From AWTP1-13 sp035258605 (GTDB lineage Bacteria > Pseudomonadota > Alphaproteobacteria > Rhizobiales > Hyphomicrobiaceae), in assembly GCA_035258605.1 (NCBI GenBank), contig DATFXD010000310.1, positions 1-7,975 on the forward strand: a stretch of 7,975 nucleotides of DNA. Reading direction: 5' to 3'. The position numbers were made by a program, and so were the translations under genes. The notes under the pieces were generated by a model that saw nothing but the letters and a program-made list of their open reading frames with translations, did not search any database and was not told the DNA's origin. Shown piece by piece: positions 6,038 to 7,975 of the stretch. Positions within the stretch are counted from its first letter, which is position 1. Every line of letters starts with the position of its first letter.

Positions 6038-6290
6038 CTACATCCCTACCGGCGGAGTCTTTCCCAGCCCACTTGAACTTCGGCAGGCCCACAGCCTCTT
6101 GATCTGCAAAAAGGTCGCTCCGACGTCTGATGGATAGGTAGATTGATATAATCCCATTCGGTGTTGCCAGTCCCTGGCAGATCCCAGAGCGCCCGTCCTG
6201 AGGCTGGCCCCGTTGGCCGCGGGATCGCGCCTCGGTCGAAGCGCCGGTCAAGTTCGGGGCGAGCGCCAGGCAGGCCATCGCCCCGGCTCA
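6035..6290. other. Non-coding stretch downstream of the LysR gene
   Basis: No recognisable gene. A minus-strand frame at 5994-6278 and the downstream part of a long minus-strand frame at 6046-7194 are open, but their products show no domain and the latter mostly overlaps the LysR gene in a wrong frame. A perfect TATAAT occurs at 6147-6152 on the plus strand without a matching -35. This is probably the 3' untranslated region of lysR plus eroded DNA. Confidence 0.4.
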
Positions 6291-7178
6291 CTATCGGCGC
6301 AGCGCCAACAAGGCCTCGCGCACGCGTTTGAGCGCCGTATCGTCGATTTTGTCCCGCCGCTGAATGAGGGCAAGCGTGCGCTGCAAAGCCGGTCGCAGCG
6401 GCCGTGCCACCAGGTCGTGGCGCGCATTTTCCTTCGACACCGCGGCCAGCGGAACAATCGAAGCGCCGAGCCCGGCGGCCACCATGCGCTTGACCGCCTC
6501 GAGATTGTCGAGCTCCATGGCGGGGCGGGCTTCGACGCCGGCGCTCGACAACCAGTCGACGATCAGCGCGCGGACGTGGGCGCGGGCAAACTCCAAAAGC
6601 AGCGGATGCCCGAGCAGATAGGGCGGCGTGATGCGCGCCGGCAAGCCGCGCACGCCGGCCGCAAAGATTGCCACCAGCGGTTCTTCGAGCAAGGGTTCGA
6701 CATCGAGCAGGCGATCGTTCACCGGTAGGCTGACGACGCCGAGGTCGACGTCGTTGCGAAGGATGCGGTCGACGATGCCGTTGGTGGTGCCGGTGGTCAC
6801 CAGCAGCTCGATGTTGGGTTGGGAGCGGCGCAGCTCCTGCAGCACCGGTGGCAGGTGATAGATGAGGGCGGTGGTGCTGGAGCCAATACGGACCTGACCG
6901 AGCCAACCCTCGCGATGCCGGCGCATGGCGGCGAGCAGGCGAGCATTGGCCTCGCCGATGCGGCGGGCATGCTCGATCAGCTCGCGACCGGCGGCGGTGG
7001 CAAAGGCGCGCTTGCCCAGCCGATCCACGAGGCGCACGCCGAGCCTGGCTTCGAGCTCGCGCACCTGCAGGCTGATGGTGGGTTGCGCCAAATTGAGGCG
7101 GCGGGCCGCGCGCGTGAAGCTCGCTTGCGCCACCACTTCGATCAGCGCGGTGAGGTGATCTGGGTTGAGGCTGCGCAT
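6291..7178 (-). CDS. LysR-family transcriptional regulator
   Basis: DNA-binding regulator of 295 residues, the family's usual length. The N-terminal winged helix-turn-helix spans about residues 5-64, with the classic pattern LIEVVAQASFTRAARRLNLA, QPTISLQVRELEARLGVRLV and R-x-GKRAFATAAGRELI. A linker helix (about 65-90) leads into the substrate-binding domain, which begins GQVRIGSS (94-101) and contains LPPVLQELRRSQPNIELLV (109-127), DVDLGVVS (143-150) and the late motif KRMVAAGLGASIVP (230-243). It is transcribed divergently from the DUF1127 gene; the intergenic DNA carries two LysR-type dyads and a promoter overlapping them, so autoregulation is likely. The nearest possible metabolic target is the TRAP binding protein gene on the same strand beyond DUF1127, but that is speculation. 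The ribosome site is weak (GGAA about 9-10 nt upstream). Inducer unknown. Confidence 0.95.
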   Translation of the reverse strand: MRSLNPDHLTALIEVVAQASFTRAARRLNLAQPTISLQVRELEARLGVRLVDRLGKRAFATAAGRELIEHARRIGEANARLLAAMRRHREGWLGQVRIGSSTTALIYHLPPVLQELRRSQPNIELLVTTGTTNGIVDRILRNDVDLGVVSLPVNDRLLDVEPLLEEPLVAIFAAGVRGLPARITPPYLLGHPLLLEFARAHVRALIVDWLSSAGVEARPAMELDNLEAVKRMVAAGLGASIVPLAAVSKENARHDLVARPLRPALQRTLALIQRRDKIDDTALKRVREALLALRR

Positions 7179-7180
7179 GG

Positions 7181-7231
7181 ATTGTAAATTCCAATCATAT
7201 CGATTGAAACAATAAATTTGAACAATTCAAA
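7181..7231. promoter_or_regulatory. Two LysR-type operator dyads in the lysR/DUF1127 intergenic region
   Basis: Two 15-bp interrupted dyads are visible in an AT-rich island. ATTG-N7-CAAT at 7181-7195 contains T7182-N11-A7194. TTTGAA-CAA-TTCAAA at 7217-7231 contains T7218-N11-A7230. Both obey the T-N11-A rule of LysR boxes; their centres are 36 bp apart. Between them, ATTGAAACAAT (7203-7213) adds another inverted pair, and ATTG/CAAT units recur at 7181, 7192 and 7203, exactly 11 bp apart. This fits a dimer pair of the LysR protein binding a recognition and an activation/repression site. Assignment to the adjacent LysR protein is inference. Confidence 0.5.
7194..7222 (-). promoter_or_regulatory. 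Predicted promoter of the LysR gene
   Basis: On the minus strand, -35 TTCAAA (plus 7217-7222, four of six matches) and -10 TATGAT (plus 7194-7199, five of six) are separated by 17 bp. The -35 lies inside the distal dyad and the -10 overlaps the proximal dyad, so regulator binding would block RNA polymerase. Transcription would start near 7187, giving a very short leader of about 9 nt before the ATG at 7178. Confidence 0.4.
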
Positions 7232-7293
7232 AGTCGACCCCAATTGCTCCGCTAGAGCCGCCGTACGGCCGCGGCAAAATGATGGAGATGATC

Positions 7294-7764
7294 ATGAGCA
7301 TCCACGCCTTGCCGGGGCCGGCGGCGGCCCTGCCGCGGCCTGGCAGTGCCGCCGGCCCTGTCGCCCGGTGGCGGCGCCTGTTGGCCTTGGCGCTTGCGAC
7401 CGAGCGCCAGGTGTCGATCGGCGACCGCACCGCAATGACCGTTGCGCGCCTCGGGGCTGTCGGTCGGCAACCCCGTGCCGAGGCCATTGTCGCGCCAACG
7501 CCGCCACCCGTTCGAGACCGGGGCCGCCGGCCAGAGGTCGCGATCAGGGGCTCGATGCGCTGGAACGGCGCGGCCGCAACGGCCCTCGTACACGGCCCGG
7601 CACGGCTACTGGCCTGGTGCGCCGAGCGTCGGCGCTTGCGACGTGCCGTTGCCGAACTCGACGGCTTGAGCGAGCACGTCCTCGCCGATATCGGCCTTTG
7701 CCGCGCGCCCTCCGCCCGCCGCGCGCGGCCGTTGCGTCGCATACCGCTCGAAGCCCTGCTGTGA
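7294..7764 (+). CDS. DUF1127 domain-containing protein with long N-terminal extension
   Basis: Small basic protein of 156 residues. The C-terminal part, about residues 103-138, is a DUF1127 (YjiS-like) domain: RLLAWCAERRRLRRAVAELD followed by LSEHVLADIGLCRA, matching the usual RR-x-L-x-x-LD-x-x-LL-x-DIGL pattern. These arginine-rich domains are abundant in alphaproteobacteria; some are tied to RNA binding and phosphate or carbon metabolism, but no function can be given here. The start at 7294 has GGAG 6 nt upstream (7284-7287); in-frame ATGs at 7279, 7282 and 7288 lack such spacing. The first roughly 100 residues are Ala/Pro/Arg-rich and low in recognisable structure, making it long for the family. 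An internal ATG at 7555 with AGGGG just upstream would give a 69-residue protein of ordinary DUF1127 size. It is divergent from lysR and may be co-regulated by the shared operators. Confidence 0.8.
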   Translation: MSIHALPGPAAALPRPGSAAGPVARWRRLLALALATERQVSIGDRTAMTVARLGAVGRQPRAEAIVAPTPPPVRDRGRRPEVAIRGSMRWNGAAATALVHGPARLLAWCAERRRLRRAVAELDGLSEHVLADIGLCRAPSARRARPLRRIPLEALL

Positions 7765-7796
7765 GGGCCATGCTGGCGGCGGCCGCCTGGGTGAAC

Positions 7797-7814
7797 CGGG
7801 CGGCGGCCCGCCCG
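7797..7814. terminator. GC-rich hairpin between convergent genes
   Basis: CGGGCGG-CGGC-CCGCCCG is a perfect 7-bp stem with a 4-nt loop in the 61-bp gap between the DUF1127 stop and the stop of the TRAP binding protein gene. The location between convergent genes suits a bidirectional transcription end, but there is no T-run on either strand, so it would need Rho or may only stabilise 3' ends. Confidence 0.3.
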
Positions 7815-7825
7815 CGATTGCGGCG

Positions 7826-7975
7826 TCAGCCGGCATAGACCGCGAACTCGGCGCGGGTGTCGGCGATTGAGAACCAGCGGTGCTGATCGGCCCTGAACTG
7901 GCGCCAGTTCTCCAGAATTTTCTTGAACTGATCGCTCTTGGCGGCCTCCTCATCGAGCACCGTCTCGAGCGCACC
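7826..7975 (-). CDS. TRAP transporter solute-binding protein DctP-type (C-terminal fragment, start beyond the window)
   Basis: Only the last 49 codons are in the window. They read LETVLDEEAAKSDQFKKIL then ENWRQFRADQHRWFSIADTR and end AEFAVYAG with a TGA at 7828-7826. The pattern FKK-(V/I)-x-x-x-W-x-x-FR-x-DQ-x-x-WF-x-(V/I)-A is the characteristic C-terminal helix of TRAP dicarboxylate/organic-acid binding proteins (DctP/DctP7 family), which capture carboxylates in the periplasm for a DctQM permease. The frame is intact with GC-rich third positions. The rest of the gene and any dctQM genes are off the right edge. With so little sequence the subfamily and ligand cannot be stated. Confidence 0.65.
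   Translation of the reverse strand, partial: GALETVLDEEAAKSDQFKKILENWRQFRADQHRWFSIADTRAEFAVYAG

Noticed and set aside
6147..6152. Perfect TATAAT on the plus strand
   Set aside because: No -35 element at 16-18 bp and no plus-strand gene downstream for over 1 kb.
4440..6290. Insertion sequence or integrated element around the phosphoesterase
   Set aside because: I found no transposase or integrase motif, no matching terminal inverted repeats and no tRNA or attachment-site repeat by eye.
6046..7194. 382-codon open frame on the minus strand
   Set aside because: It overlaps the LysR gene in another frame and is Arg/Ala/Pro-rich. The LysR frame has clear helix-turn-helix and ligand-domain motifs; this one has none.
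7606..7974. 122-codon minus-strand frame overlapping DUF1127 and the TRAP fragment
   Set aside because: Its sequence is Ser/Pro/Arg-rich, and the alternative frame at 7826-7975 gives a family-like TRAP C-terminus while the plus-strand frame gives DUF1127.

Overview
The window reads as GC-rich chromosomal DNA of an alphaproteobacterium, most likely a metabolically versatile soil or freshwater member of the Hyphomicrobiales or Rhodospirillales. The reasons are a family-5 peptide/opine-type ABC transporter, an M20D amidohydrolase, a TRAP-type binding protein fragment, a LysR regulator and a DUF1127 protein (a family very common in alphaproteobacteria). This is inference from gene content; no rRNA or marker gene is present.

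Left block (1-4439): a divergent uptake-and-hydrolysis module. On the minus strand lies an operon of an SBP_bac_5 solute-binding protein (1464-3041), a DppB-type permease (473-1414) and a DppC-type permease that runs off the left edge (1-476, TTG start overlapping the dppB-like stop). Facing away on the plus strand is an M20D amidohydrolase/N-acyl-amino-acid hydrolase (3276-4439). The shared 234-bp region carries a good promoter for the transporter and an inverted repeat at its predicted transcription start. The likely logic is that the transporter imports a peptide-like or N-acylated compound and the hydrolase cleaves it in the cytoplasm.

Middle block (4440-6290): gene-poor DNA around one intact gene, a Tat-signal YkuE/YaeI-like metallophosphoesterase (4935-5738). 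The flanks hold short protein-like reading frames without proper starts. The best is a minus-strand frame at 5731-5910; another is a frame-broken, weakly TPR-like relic at 4616-4870. I read this as eroded or inserted DNA.

Right block (6291-7975): a minus-strand LysR regulator, a divergent plus-strand DUF1127 protein, and the C-terminus of a minus-strand TRAP solute-binding protein that runs off the right edge. The AT-rich lysR/DUF1127 intergenic region has two 15-bp dyads, each with the T-N11-A signature of LysR boxes. They overlap the predicted -10 and -35 of lysR, which suggests autoregulation.

I saw no tRNA, rRNA, CRISPR array, complete insertion sequence or obvious defence system. Nothing in the window amounts to a clearly new biological system; the most promising items are the LysR operator pair, the operator-like dyad of the transporter operon, and the small hidden frame beside the phosphoesterase.
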